DNA from: Bacillus sp. MYb209
GTDB lineage: Bacteria > Bacillota > Bacilli > Bacillales > Bacillaceae_G
DNA: 64,000 nucleotides
Direction: 5' to 3'
NCBI RefSeq assembly: GCF_002975175.1
Contig: NZ_PCNZ01000009.1
Span: 79,642 to 143,641, forward strand
The notes under the pieces: generated by a model
What the model was told of the DNA's origin: nothing
Database searches by the model: none
What the model saw: only the letters and a program-made list of their open reading frames with translations
Shown here: positions 9,579-18,708 of the stretch, in pieces
How positions within the stretch are numbered: the stretch's first letter is position 1
How the letters are laid out: every line of letters begins with the position of its first letter
Translations under genes and position numbers: made by a program

Positions 9579-10061
9579 CTATTTTTTCTCTAGTCCTTGG
9601 CCAAATGCTTTTAAGAAACTAAAACCGAATGTAATCGCCCTGTTGATATCTGGATCTTTTAATACCTTAAAGAAATCCATCACTTTTGTTTTCTTTCCGT
9701 TTTTCAGCTCATCCGTTGCAAATTGTAATCCATTGACTAAACTAGATGTTATTTGTTTCGTTATTTCTGGGTCCACTGAAGACAAAGCCTCTCCTGCCCC
9801 CATCATATTGTTTAATGCATTTTTTACTGGTTCACGATTTAATTGTTCAACAGCTATTTTTGAAACATCTTCTTTTGCAGCAAGCAAGCTAATCGCTGCA
9901 TCTAAAATCCCAGCTTGTTGCAACTGCGCTAATAGCTGCATCGTCTCTTCTACTGCTTCCCGGTTTTTAGCTAGCTCAGTTAACAGTTCATCTGTTAATT
10001 GTTGTTTCTTTTCTTCTTCTGTTACAACCTTCTTTTGGATCAATGTAATTTCTTTTGCCAC
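9579..10061 (-). CDS. yrhD: DUF1641 (YrhD-like) protein of the formate dehydrogenase operon
   Basis: A 160-residue, mostly helical soluble protein (KKVVTEEEKKQQL at the start; RAITFGFSFLKAFGQGLEKK at the end). The DUF1641 family regularly lies next to FdhA-type formate dehydrogenase genes; its biochemical role is not established. It follows the dehydrogenase by 12 bp and shares its terminator, so the two form one operon. Confidence 0.8.
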   Translation of the reverse strand: MAKEITLIQKKVVTEEEKKQQLTDELLTELAKNREAVEETMQLLAQLQQAGILDAAISLLAAKEDVSKIAVEQLNREPVKNALNNMMGAGEALSSVDPEITKQITSSLVNGLQFATDELKNGKKTKVMDFFKVLKDPDINRAITFGFSFLKAFGQGLEKK

Positions 10062-10073
10062 TATCTCCGCCCC

Positions 10074-13016
10074 CTAATTCTGGTCCACAAGTGATACGTA
10101 TTGTTTTCTTTGCCACTTTTGCTGAATTTCAACACCATTTTGTGGATGACGTTTTTTATCTCTCGGGTTTGAAAATGGTAATGGGCGTTTTCCCTTTTCA
10201 CGTAATACGCGCATTTTCACCATTGTTTGTTTATAAGCTGGTGTACACGTATAAATGTCTGTTGCTGTTCCTGTTAAAATATTAATTGCCTCTTCATTTA
10301 CTGTCGCATGCATCGGTAAATATAACTCATTTCCTGTTACACGGTCTGTAACAAGCGCTTGCACTTTAATCTTTCCGTACGGTGATGCTAATTCTACAAG
10401 ACCACCATCCTTCACATGGCGCTTCTCGGCAAGTTCAGGCGAAATTTCAACAAACACTTCAGAGATTTTAGATAAAATTCCAGCCGATTTATTCGTCATA
10501 TTCCCTTCATGGAAATGCTCTAACATACGGCCGTTATTTAATAGTAAATCATACTCATCCGGTGCTACAACTGGCGGTACCCATTCATCTAATGATAAAC
10601 GTGCTAGTTTGTCTGTGAAGTTAAATCCATCTACATATAATAACGGTGTGTCACTACCATCATGGCTACCCCAACATAAACTATTCCAGCCTTCTAAACG
10701 GTCATACGTTGCTTGTGAGTACAACGGGGCAAGCGATGCAATTTCATCCATAATTTCACTTGGACTTCCATAATTCCAATCTCCACCCAGTGCACGAGCT
10801 ACTTTTTGTAAAATCCACCAATCTGGCTTAGAATCACCAAGTGGCTTCAATACTTCATACAATCTTTGAATACGACGTTCTGTATTCGTAAACGTTCCTT
10901 CTTTTTCTAAGCTTGGTGCTGCCGGTAAAATAACATCAGCAAAACGAGCTGTTTTCGATAAAAACATATCTTGAACAACGAGGAAGTCTAAATTCGATAA
11001 AATATGTTGCACATGGTTGGCATTCGAATCTACTAAAGCCATTTCTTCTCCCATAACATACATACCACGCAGTTTTCCTTCTTCCGCTGCAAGTAACATT
11101 GCGATATTATTTAATCCCGGTTCTTTCGGAATAGTAGTACCATATGCTTCTTCAAATTTCGCACGATGCACATCATCTGAAACTGCTTGATAACCCGGAA
11201 GCCAGTTCGGTAATGTTGCCATATCACAAGCGCCTTGTACGTTATTATGCCCGCGTAACGGATACGCACCAGCACCAGGACGACGATAGTTACCTGTAAC
11301 GAGAAGCAAATTTGAAATTGCTGCTGACGTTGTACTTCCTCCTGTATTTTGAGTTACACCCATTCCCCAAAGTACACAAGTACCATCTGCTTCATATACC
11401 ATACGAGCCATTTCTTTTAACTGAGCTTTAGAAATCCCTGTAATTCCCTCAGTATAATCAAGCGTATATTTTTCTAGCATTTTGCTATATTCATCAAAAT
11501 TCTTTACATTTTCAGCTATGAACTTTTTATCGTGCCATTCTTGATCAATAATGTATTTCGTTATCCCAGCAAGCCATACATAATCCGTTCCTTGACTCGG
11601 GTGAACAAATATATCAGCACGCTCCGCCATTTCATGTTTACGAAGGTCTGCGACAATCAGTTTTTGTTCATGTAATTTATGAGCACGTTTCACTCTAGTT
11701 GCAAGTACAGGATGTCCTTCTGTTGGATTTGCACCAACAATAATAACAAGACCTGCCTCAGCAATATCTTTCACTGTTCCAGCATCTCCGCCCATACCGA
11801 CAGTTTTAAATAAACCATCTGTTGCTGGAGATTGACAATAACGGGAACAGTTATCTACATTATTTGTTCCATATATTTGACGAGCTAGTTTTTGCATAAG
11901 ATAGTTTTCTTCATTTGTTACTTTTGAAGAAGAAATAAACCCAAACGCATCGCTACCATATTCTGATTTAATATGTTGCATATTAGATGCGACAACTTCA
12001 AGAGCCTCTTCCCATGAAGCCTCAACAAACATATCCCCTTGGCGAATTAACGGCTTTGTAATACGCTCTTCACTGTTCACAAAGTCCCATCCAAATTTTC
12101 CTTTTACACATGTGGAAATACCATTAACCGGTGCATCTGAAACAGGTTGCACTTTTAAAATTTGACGATCTTTCGTCCATACTTCAAATGAACAACCTAC
12201 ACCACAAAATGTACAAACTGTTTTTGTCTTATTAATTTTCGTCTTACGCATCGCGGACTCTACTTCTGAAACTGCTAAAATACTGCTATATCCAGGCTCT
12301 ACATCTTTTACAAAATCAATCATTGGATTTAGCACATCTGGTTTTAAACCAGTCATAAATCCAGCTTCTCCTATCATCGTTTTTTCCATTAATGCATTAC
12401 AAGGACAAACTGTTACACATTGCCCACAGCTAACACAAGACGAGTCATTTATACTCACACCATTGTCCCAAATAACACGTGGACGTTCTAAACTCCAATC
12501 AATCGATAAAGTTTCATTCACTTGTAAATTTTGACATACTTCTACACATTGTCCACAAGCAATACATTGATTGGGATCATAACGATAAAAAGGATGAGAC
12601 GTATCTACTTCACACGCACTTACTTTCGGTTCATATGGATATTTCTGTTCCTCAATTTCCATCATATGTACTGTATTATGGACTTTACAGTTACCATTAT
12701 TGTTATCACATACTGTACAATACAATAAATGATTCTCTAATATTCGATCCATTGCCTCGGTCTGTGCCTCTTTAGCACGCTGTGATTGTCTTTCAATATG
12801 CATGCCCTCTTCTAACCTTGTTGAACAAGCACGCATTAACTTCCCATCTACTTCTACAATACATGTATCACAAGTTTGAATAGGATCTACCTCTGGTACA
12901 TGACAAATTTGAGGATGTTCTAAATCACTTTCGTTAAATAATTGAAGTATCGTCTTTTCACCTGATGCGAAAAACTCTTTACCATCAACGGTTACACGGA
13001 CTGTCTGCTCTGTCAT
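10074..13016 (-). CDS. fdhA: NAD-type formate dehydrogenase, molybdopterin catalytic subunit (Cys form)
   Basis: A 980-residue iron-sulfur molybdoenzyme expected to oxidise formate to CO2. In order it has an N-terminal [2Fe-2S] domain (CHVPEVDPIQTCDTC), a His/Cys cluster segment (LLYCTVCDNNNGNC), two [4Fe-4S] ferredoxin motifs (CIACGQCVEVC and CVSCGQCVTVC), the catalytic-domain cluster CTFCGVGC, and the active-site region NCSRYCQSP, where Cys replaces selenocysteine. GSDTPLL and NMTNKSAG belong to the cofactor-binding C-terminal domain. A GTG-like extension to 13040 adds eight residues; the ATG at 13016 after AAGGAGAGGGG is preferred. Divergent from fdhD, which matures it. B. subtilis YrhE/YjgC are the same type. 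Confidence 0.9.
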   Translation of the reverse strand: MTEQTVRVTVDGKEFFASGEKTILQLFNESDLEHPQICHVPEVDPIQTCDTCIVEVDGKLMRACSTRLEEGMHIERQSQRAKEAQTEAMDRILENHLLYCTVCDNNNGNCKVHNTVHMMEIEEQKYPYEPKVSACEVDTSHPFYRYDPNQCIACGQCVEVCQNLQVNETLSIDWSLERPRVIWDNGVSINDSSCVSCGQCVTVCPCNALMEKTMIGEAGFMTGLKPDVLNPMIDFVKDVEPGYSSILAVSEVESAMRKTKINKTKTVCTFCGVGCSFEVWTKDRQILKVQPVSDAPVNGISTCVKGKFGWDFVNSEERITKPLIRQGDMFVEASWEEALEVVASNMQHIKSEYGSDAFGFISSSKVTNEENYLMQKLARQIYGTNNVDNCSRYCQSPATDGLFKTVGMGGDAGTVKDIAEAGLVIIVGANPTEGHPVLATRVKRAHKLHEQKLIVADLRKHEMAERADIFVHPSQGTDYVWLAGITKYIIDQEWHDKKFIAENVKNFDEYSKMLEKYTLDYTEGITGISKAQLKEMARMVYEADGTCVLWGMGVTQNTGGSTTSAAISNLLLVTGNYRRPGAGAYPLRGHNNVQGACDMATLPNWLPGYQAVSDDVHRAKFEEAYGTTIPKEPGLNNIAMLLAAEEGKLRGMYVMGEEMALVDSNANHVQHILSNLDFLVVQDMFLSKTARFADVILPAAPSLEKEGTFTNTERRIQRLYEVLKPLGDSKPDWWILQKVARALGGDWNYGSPSEIMDEIASLAPLYSQATYDRLEGWNSLCWGSHDGSDTPLLYVDGFNFTDKLARLSLDEWVPPVVAPDEYDLLLNNGRMLEHFHEGNMTNKSAGILSKISEVFVEISPELAEKRHVKDGGLVELASPYGKIKVQALVTDRVTGNELYLPMHATVNEEAINILTGTATDIYTCTPAYKQTMVKMRVLREKGKRPLPFSNPRDKKRHPQNGVEIQQKWQRKQYVSLVDQN

Positions 13017-13314
13017 AGTTTCCCCTCTCCTTACAACCAACTGTACAACATAGTTATGAATCCGTTTTCAAAACTGCGTTGCTTTACATATTTTTGCATT
13101 GCCATGTTGAAATACTCTTCTTTTGAAGTCGATTCTAGATGTTATAAGGTATAACTACGAAAGCTCGAAAATGTTACTATTCTACAGCTCTATTATATCG
13201 TACATATACAATAATAACCAAAATAATCTGTTATCTTCCTGCTAGTAGATGCTTTTATTTTTTCGATGTTTTATGATAAATATGGAGAAAAATACATATA
13301 AAGGGGAATTTAAT

Positions 13315-14121
13315 ATGGGGCCTATTCAAGAAACGTATACAATTGTACGCTACCAGTCTGGTACATTTTCAAAACAAACTGATGAGGTTGTTACAGAATC
13401 TCCTATTACAATTAAATTAAATAGCGAAGAATACGTAACAGTTGTATGCACTCCTAATTACATTGAAGATATGGTAATCGGTTTTTTAATTTCTGAAGGA
13501 ATTATTTCTTCTTATAAAGATATTGAAGAATTATGGATTCAAAAAGAAAACGGAATTGTTCATGTAAAATCATCAAAAATTAATCCGCTCTATCAAACTT
13601 TATATAATAAACGGTACGTAACTTCTTGTTGCGGGAAAAGTAGACAAGGTTTTGTTTTCGTCAACGATGCAGCAAAAGCAAAAAAGTTACATGATATACA
13701 TATAACTATTACTCCGGAAGAATGTTTTCACCTAATGACTTCCTTACAACAATCTTCAACTACATTTCGCCAAACGGGTGGTGTGCATAATACCGCTCTA
13801 TGTGATCGAAAGAACATTCTTTTAGCAAGAATGGATATCGGAAGACATAATGCGCTAGATAAAATATACGGTCATTGTTTACGAAACAATATATCTGTTC
13901 AAGGGAAAATCATTGCATTTAGTGGCCGTATCTCATCTGAAATTTTGTTGAAAGTTTCAAAAATTGGTTGCGAAATTGTTCTATCTAAATCAGCTCCAAC
14001 TAAACTAGCTCTGCAACTCGCTCATGATTTAGGTATTACCGTAGTAGGCTTTATTCGAAATGAATCTTGCAATATTTATACACATCCAGAACGAATTGAT
14101 GGATACAAAATAAACGATTAA
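13315..14121 (+). CDS. fdhD: formate dehydrogenase accessory sulfurtransferase
   Basis: A 268-residue cytosolic protein that passes sulfur from a cysteine desulfurase to the molybdenum cofactor of formate dehydrogenase. It has the central cysteine motif TSCCGKSRQG near residue 105, the QTGGVHNTALCD segment and ARMDIGRHNALDKIYG near 180, all typical of FdhD. The frame opens at 13249, but AAAGGGG lies eight bases before the ATG at 13315, which gives a normal family length. It is transcribed away from fdhA, with about 300 bp of shared upstream DNA in which I could not identify a convincing operator. Confidence 0.92.
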   Translation: MGPIQETYTIVRYQSGTFSKQTDEVVTESPITIKLNSEEYVTVVCTPNYIEDMVIGFLISEGIISSYKDIEELWIQKENGIVHVKSSKINPLYQTLYNKRYVTSCCGKSRQGFVFVNDAAKAKKLHDIHITITPEECFHLMTSLQQSSTTFRQTGGVHNTALCDRKNILLARMDIGRHNALDKIYGHCLRNNISVQGKIIAFSGRISSEILLKVSKIGCEIVLSKSAPTKLALQLAHDLGITVVGFIRNESCNIYTHPERIDGYKIND

Positions 14122-14133
14122 ATACGTAACATA

Positions 14134-14166
14134 AAAAAATGACTCCTTTACAAAGGGGTCATTTTA
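14134..14166 (+). terminator. terminator after fdhD
   Basis: TGACTCCTTT/AAAGGGGTCA (one G-T pair) with a T-rich tail. Confidence 0.7.
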
Positions 14167-14379
14167 GTTATAAAAATGTAACATATTAAAAACTTGAATA
14201 GTTAATGAAGTTAATATATAATTTCATTACATAAATAAAATGACAACATAGTAGCATAATCTTTTCATTCTTTTACAAATTAAGAAAGAATACTCACAGA
14301 ATATATTTATAAAGTCAAACTACGCTTAATCTTATAACGTTAATAGATTAAATTTGGATTAACCAAGGAGGTTACAACT

Positions 14380-14886
14380 ATGGAAATTCGCTTATTAACA
14401 ACAGAGGATGCAGAAATATATTTAAAAGTTTGTATGGAAGGCTTAACGAAAAATCCTGAAGCTTTTAGCTCTTCTTACGAAGATGTTTTGAAACATGAAA
14501 ACCCTGTCGCTGCCATGGCAAAACGATTAAGCAATCCGGATAAGTATACTCTAGGTGTCTTCAAAGATAATGATTTAGTCGGTATTGCTACTTTAGAAAC
14601 AAAACCATTTATTAAACAAGAACATAAAGCGAAAATCGGTTCCGTTTTTGTTTCTCCAAAAGCGCGTGGCCTTGGTGCAGGACGAGCTTTAATTAAAGCA
14701 ATTATTGAAAATGCCGATAAATTACATGTAGAACAGCTCATGCTCGATGTTGTTGCTGGAAACACTGCTGCCAAAAAATTATATGAGTCCCTTGGCTTCC
14801 AAACTTACGGCGTACAAGAACGTTCCTTAAAGCATAACGGCCAATATTGGGACGAAGAACATATGGTTTTATTCTTAAATAATTAA
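14380..14886 (+). CDS. GNAT-family N-acetyltransferase (copy 1)
   Basis: A 168-residue single-domain GNAT enzyme. The acetyl-CoA pyrophosphate loop is SPKARGLGAGRALI around residues 91-104, preceded by AKIGSVFV. The C-terminal strand carries NTAAKKLYESLGFQTYG. AAGGAGG lies eight bases before the ATG. The substrate cannot be deduced. It is a close paralogue of the gene at 18161-18673 (for example, the segment AKIGSV-VSPKARGLGAG is shared), and the two copies bracket a two-component system. Confidence 0.88.
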   Translation: MEIRLLTTEDAEIYLKVCMEGLTKNPEAFSSSYEDVLKHENPVAAMAKRLSNPDKYTLGVFKDNDLVGIATLETKPFIKQEHKAKIGSVFVSPKARGLGAGRALIKAIIENADKLHVEQLMLDVVAGNTAAKKLYESLGFQTYGVQERSLKHNGQYWDEEHMVLFLNN

Positions 14887-14905
14887 TAATTCAATATAAC
14901 TTTTC

Positions 14906-14941
14906 AAAAGCATCTTCTTATTAATAAAGATGCTTTTTTTT
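14906..14941 (+). terminator. terminator after GNAT copy 1
   Basis: AAAAGCATCTT/AAGATGCTTTT stem followed by eight or more T. Confidence 0.75.
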
Positions 14942-15012
14942 ATTACAATAATGTAATTTTCATGTCACCTTTATCGATCGTTCCAATCCTTCCCATTCGT
15001 TATACTAAAAAT

Positions 15013-15213
15013 ATAAAGTGAAACTTTAATCAATGGGGAGCTCCATCCCCCACTGATTATTAGCCCACACCAATCGGGCTTTTATGGGCAGCCCGCCTCC
15101 CATCTAACTTCTTCGCATCCGCTAAATTTTGAGATGGGAGTCTTACTGCCCGTTAATTCGGGATAAAGTGAAACTTTACTCAGTGAGGAGGAACCATCTC
15201 CCGCTGATTATTA
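15013..15213 (+). repeat. structured intergenic repeat, bcr-like
   Basis: Two near-identical 50-51-bp units (15013-15062 and 15163-15213) start ATAAAGTGAAACTTTA and end CTGATTATTA, and each folds into a G-rich/C-rich hairpin. Between them are a GGGCAG/CTGCCC and a CTCCCATCT/AGATGGGAG pair that form a long stem. The layout resembles the bcr-type dispersed repeats known from the B. cereus group; I cannot confirm class membership without comparison. It precedes a tiny membrane ORF and could act in its leader RNA. Confidence 0.55.
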
Positions 15214-15257
15214 AATGAACGTATAGCATGCAATTGATATGTAGAGGAGAATGTAAC

Positions 15258-15347
15258 ATGAAACAAAACAAACAAGCTATCTTTTTAATATTTGCTGCAG
15301 CAATTGTAACTTCTGGACTGGCAATTCTACCTTGGTTTATTATATAG
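15258..15347 (+). CDS. 29-residue small membrane protein
   Basis: ATG with GAGGAG nine bases upstream encodes MKQNKQAIFLIFAAA... ending in PWFII: a short basic N-terminus followed by one hydrophobic helix of about 20 residues. It is followed at once by a strong terminator, which supports a real transcription unit. Function unknown. It may be a small regulatory or structural membrane peptide; a toxin role is possible but not shown. Confidence 0.55.
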   Translation: MKQNKQAIFLIFAAAIVTSGLAILPWFII

Positions 15348-15355
15348 AACACATT

Positions 15356-15397
15356 AAAAAAGCTTATTGCTTCTTAAGAAGCAATAAGCTTTTTTTC
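15356..15397. terminator. bidirectional terminator between two small membrane ORFs
   Basis: AAAAAGCTTATTGCTTC/GAAGCAATAAGCTTTTT with a TTAA loop lies between the convergent small genes at 15258-15347 and 15400-15522. Confidence 0.8.
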
Positions 15398-15399
15398 TA

Positions 15400-15522
15400 T
15401 TATAAAATCCCGAAAAATTTATTTACACAACTTATCATAATAAGCATAGATACCGCAACACACATTACAATCGCATTACGATCTTGCTTTTCTTTTTGTA
15501 AAAGTTCTACTTTTTTACTCAT
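15400..15522 (-). CDS. 40-residue small membrane protein
   Basis: ATG at 15522 with AAAGGGG upstream; begins MSKKVELLQKEKQDRNAIV and continues into a hydrophobic helix (MCVAVSMLIMISC). It has one predicted membrane segment with a basic cytosolic N-terminus. It converges on the 29-residue gene and shares its terminator. No family recognised. Confidence 0.55.
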   Translation of the reverse strand: MSKKVELLQKEKQDRNAIVMCVAVSMLIMISCVNKFFGIL

Positions 15523-15550
15523 GTGTACAATCCCCTTTATATTAAAAAAA

Positions 15551-15615
15551 GTGTGAGATAGGAAATTTTTCTTATCCGATGCGAGGTGAATACGAAAACC
15601 CTCTCTATCTCACAT
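15551..15615. other. long inverted repeat
   Basis: GTGTGAGATAG (15551-15561) and CTATCTCACAT (15605-15615) can pair across a 43-base loop that itself holds a GAGG/CCTC pair. It lies upstream of the 40-residue gene and could be a structured leader or a terminator; no T run supports the latter. Confidence 0.4.
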
Positions 15616-15855
15616 ACACAATAGAATGGAATTGTCATTTTATAAATAAAATGACATGACGTTATGTCGCAACATAGGGTATTTGTGTCGCTACGTTTTC
15701 TATTATAAAAAATAGTTGTGCAAAACTAGTGCATTTTTTATGTCAATTGCCCTGATTGAAGAAATCAGCCATCCATTCAATCACATAAAAAGAGTTTTTT
15801 ATTATTTTCATGTAAACTATACAAGTAGAATGAATAGTTTGGGGTGCACAAGATT

Positions 15856-16527
15856 ATGGTAAAAATTTTATTAGTAGACGATGAAGAACGTATGTTACGA
15901 TTATTAGATTTGTTCTTAAGCCCTCGTGGCTATTTTTGTATGAAAGCTAGTTCTGGCCTTGAAGCGCTAGAATTAATCGAACAAAAGGACTTCGATATTA
16001 TTTTATTAGATGTCATGATGCCGAATATGGATGGGTGGGATACTTGCTATCAAATCCGTCAAATTTCCAACGTTCCAATTATTATGCTAACAGCTCGCAA
16101 CCAAAATTATGATATGGTCAAAGGCCTGACCATAGGAGCAGATGACTATATTACAAAACCATTCGATGAACATGTATTAGTCGCGCGAATCGAGGCTATA
16201 TTACGTCGCACAAAGAAAGATGGCTTTGTTAGCTTCAATGGTATTGAGTGGGATAAAACAAAACATACTGTTATAGTTTATAATGAAAAAATCTCACTAA
16301 CTCCTATTGAATTTTCGTTACTCGGACTATTTTTACAAAATACAAACCGTGCCTACAGTCGAGACGATTTAATCGAAAAGATTTGGGGCTACCAAACAGA
16401 CATCGAATACAGAACTATCGATTCACATATTCGTAATATACGGGATAAGTTACGCAAAAAAGGATTTCCAGTTGAAGATTACTTAGAAACTGTCTATAAA
16501 GTCGGATATAAATGGAAAAATGAATAA
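15856..16527 (+). CDS. OmpR/PhoB-family response regulator
   Basis: A 223-residue two-domain regulator. The receiver domain (1-118) has the acidic pair VDDEER, the phosphorylated Asp in ILLDVMMPNMDGWD (near residue 52), the Thr/Ser of MLTARN and the Lys of YITKPF. The C-terminal winged helix binds DNA (TPIEFSLLGLFL...YRTIDSHIRNIRDKLRKKG). The frame starts at a GTG at 15844, but GGGGTG is nine bases before the ATG at 15856. It is followed after 32 bp by its sensor kinase. Targets unknown; the flanking GNAT genes are candidates by position only. Confidence 0.88.
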   Translation: MVKILLVDDEERMLRLLDLFLSPRGYFCMKASSGLEALELIEQKDFDIILLDVMMPNMDGWDTCYQIRQISNVPIIMLTARNQNYDMVKGLTIGADDYITKPFDEHVLVARIEAILRRTKKDGFVSFNGIEWDKTKHTVIVYNEKISLTPIEFSLLGLFLQNTNRAYSRDDLIEKIWGYQTDIEYRTIDSHIRNIRDKLRKKGFPVEDYLETVYKVGYKWKNE

Positions 16528-16559
16528 TTACTTTATATGAAATAAGGTATGGTGAGGAA

Positions 16560-18014
16560 ATGAGCAAACTTTCCCTTAAAGTTGGGACATACTTTTTAAT
16601 ATTAGCTTTATGTATTGAGACAATCGCTTTCGTATCTTTTTATAAAAGTCTTTCAAAAATGCGTGTTGAAGAGGAAACCGTTGCTCTTTTAGAGAAAGGA
16701 AATCGCTATCGTGATACGATTGAACGGCGTGCAAAATGGAGCAAATACGGCAAATACGCTGAGCAAAGAAAACATGCTGAACATCTCAATCGCCCTGCCT
16801 CTTCCGGCTTCTCTATTGAAGATGCCGCTGAAGATTTAATGGAAACAGAAGCACTTACTAATTCGGATATATCCATTGTTATAACTGACAGTAATGGAAA
16901 AATCACTTCGGCCTCAGAAACAGTAACAAAAGATATGCAAAAACAACTTCATTGTAAGCTCCCCCCCATTAAAAAGGGTGGATTAATCGTAGAAAAGAAT
17001 TGGAAAAACTCAAAATTCATCTCAACAGTAACACCAATTGACACAAAAGACTTTCAAGGCAAATTACACATGTTCTTAAAAACATCCTTCTTAGAAAATA
17101 TGCTCCTTAAACTCATGAATCAATTCATTATCGTGAGTATTTTAACACTTATTTTAACAACTATTTCTGTCTTTGTTTTTTCTCGAGTTATTACAGATCC
17201 TCTTATAAAGATGAAAAGAGCAACAGAAAAAATGTCAAAATTAAACAAACCAATTCAATTAGGGATTAAACGAAATGATGAACTTGGAAGTTTGGCCAAA
17301 ACCATTGAAGAACTGTCTAGTGAGCTTACGTATATGAAAAAAGAGCGAAACGAATTTCTTGCCAGTGTAGCGCACGAGTTACTAACTCCACTAACTTATA
17401 TGAAAGGTTATGCAAAAGTGGCAAAGAGAGATTCTTTAACGAAGGAAGAACGTGAAGAGTATTTACAAATCATCGAGGATGAAACCGATAGTGTAACTGA
17501 TCTCGTACAAGATTTATTTATGCTCGTACAATTAGAGCAACATCAATTCGTTATTAAAAAACAAAAAATGCTCCTTAGGCCATTTTTAGAACGAATGGTT
17601 GAAAAAACAAAAACAACATTAACCAACAAACAAATAGAAATTCATGTATACTGTAAAAATGATTTAGAAGTTTGTATAGATGAACGACGTATGGAGCAAG
17701 TGTTGTTAAATTTATTGCACAACGCTTATCAACATTCACCAGAAAACACTTCTATAACAATACGTGTACTATCGAGTACGAATACTTTTACAATAAGTGT
17801 ACAAGATGAAGGTGAAGGTATTCCTGAAGAAGATATCCCACATGTTTTCGATCGCTTTTACCGTGTCGATAAATCCAGAACACGAGCTACAGGAGGAAAA
17901 GGTATCGGACTGGCTGTTGCAAAAGAAATTGTAGAACTTCATAATGGTTCTATTGAAGTTAAAAGCGAATTAGAAGTCGGAACAGAATTTATAATTGAAT
18001 TACCATTTGAATAA
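16560..18014 (+). CDS. sensor histidine kinase (HAMP type)
   Basis: A 484-residue membrane kinase. TM1 is near 7-27, followed by an extracellular sensor region of about 150 residues rich in charged residues (RRAKWSKYGKYAEQRKHAEH). TM2 near 187-208 (FIIVSILTLILTTISVFVF) leads into a HAMP linker. The H-box is ASVAHELLTPLTYMKG, the N-box LNLLHNAYQHSPEN, and the ATP-lid boxes DEGEGIPEEDIPHVFDRFY and GGKGIGLAVAKEIV. Signal unknown. It forms a two-gene operon with the regulator at 15856. Confidence 0.88.
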   Translation: MSKLSLKVGTYFLILALCIETIAFVSFYKSLSKMRVEEETVALLEKGNRYRDTIERRAKWSKYGKYAEQRKHAEHLNRPASSGFSIEDAAEDLMETEALTNSDISIVITDSNGKITSASETVTKDMQKQLHCKLPPIKKGGLIVEKNWKNSKFISTVTPIDTKDFQGKLHMFLKTSFLENMLLKLMNQFIIVSILTLILTTISVFVFSRVITDPLIKMKRATEKMSKLNKPIQLGIKRNDELGSLAKTIEELSSELTYMKKERNEFLASVAHELLTPLTYMKGYAKVAKRDSLTKEEREEYLQIIEDETDSVTDLVQDLFMLVQLEQHQFVIKKQKMLLRPFLERMVEKTKTTLTNKQIEIHVYCKNDLEVCIDERRMEQVLLNLLHNAYQHSPENTSITIRVLSSTNTFTISVQDEGEGIPEEDIPHVFDRFYRVDKSRTRATGGKGIGLAVAKEIVELHNGSIEVKSELEVGTEFIIELPFE

Positions 18015-18026
18015 TATATGCGTGAA

Positions 18027-18066
18027 ATCACCAGTAGTAGTCAACACTACTGGTGATATTTTATTT
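18027..18066 (+). terminator. terminator after the two-component operon
   Basis: ATCACCAGTAGT/ACTACTGGTGAT stem, then ATTTTATTT. Confidence 0.75.
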
Positions 18067-18160
18067 ATAAAACCAACTATTATAAGCTAAGCTTTTGAAA
18101 TTATTCTTATTTCAATATAAAATATAAATACATTTGTCAAAGAATTGGAGGGTGATACAA

Positions 18161-18673
18161 TTGGATATCCATGTATTAACAAAAGACGAAGCAGAAATTT
18201 ACTTAGAACTTCGAGTAGAAGGATTAAAACAAAACCCGGAAGCTTTCAGTTCTTCTTATGAAGATATTATTAATAAAGAGTGTGCTATTGAATATAAAGC
18301 CCAAAAATTAGCACAAGATGAGAACTATACACTAGGTGCATTTAAAGATGGAAAATTAATCGGAGTTGCAACACTGGAAACGAAACCATATGTAAAACAA
18401 GAACATAAAGCGAAAATTGGTTCAGTATACGTTTCTCCAAAAGCACGCGGACTTGGAGCGGGAAAAGCACTTATTAAAGAATGTCTTGAGCTTGCTAAAT
18501 CTTTAGAAGTAGAGCAAGTTATGCTTGATGTTGTTGTCGGAAACGATGGTGCAAAAAAACTTTATGAGTCATTAGGATTTAAAACATTCGGTGTGCAAGA
18601 ACGCTCATTAAAATATAACGGACAATATTGGGATGAAGAGCATATGGTTCTTTTCCTAGATGAAGAAAAATAA
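18161..18673 (+). CDS. GNAT-family N-acetyltransferase (copy 2, TTG start)
   Basis: A 170-residue GNAT enzyme, paralogous to the gene at 14380. The frame is open from 18134, but GGAGGG lies eight bases before a TTG at 18161, and that start gives a protein colinear with copy 1. Motif A is SPKARGLGAGKALI; the C-terminal motif is NDGAKKLYESLGFKTFG and QYWDEEHMVLFL. It stands alone between the sensor-kinase terminator and a shared terminator with the convergent MocR gene. Substrate unknown. Confidence 0.87.
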   Translation: MDIHVLTKDEAEIYLELRVEGLKQNPEAFSSSYEDIINKECAIEYKAQKLAQDENYTLGAFKDGKLIGVATLETKPYVKQEHKAKIGSVYVSPKARGLGAGKALIKECLELAKSLEVEQVMLDVVVGNDGAKKLYESLGFKTFGVQERSLKYNGQYWDEEHMVLFLDEEK

Positions 18674-18674
18674 C

Positions 18675-18708
18675 AAAAAAACATCCTCCATTTATGAGGA
18701 TGTTTTTT
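18675..18708. terminator. bidirectional terminator between GNAT copy 2 and the MocR gene
   Basis: AAAAAACATCCTC/GAGGATGTTTTTT between convergent genes. Confidence 0.8.

Noticed and set aside
10255-10773. 172-residue plus-strand frame inside fdhA
   Set aside because: Shadow of a strongly supported gene on the other strand, without a ribosome site or family motif.
10074-13016. Selenocysteine in formate dehydrogenase
   Set aside because: The active-site position is a Cys codon (NCSRYCQSP) and no in-frame TGA is present.
15013-15213. Metabolite riboswitch
   Set aside because: The structure is a duplicated hairpin unit and does not match any riboswitch core I know; a dispersed repeat is the simpler reading.
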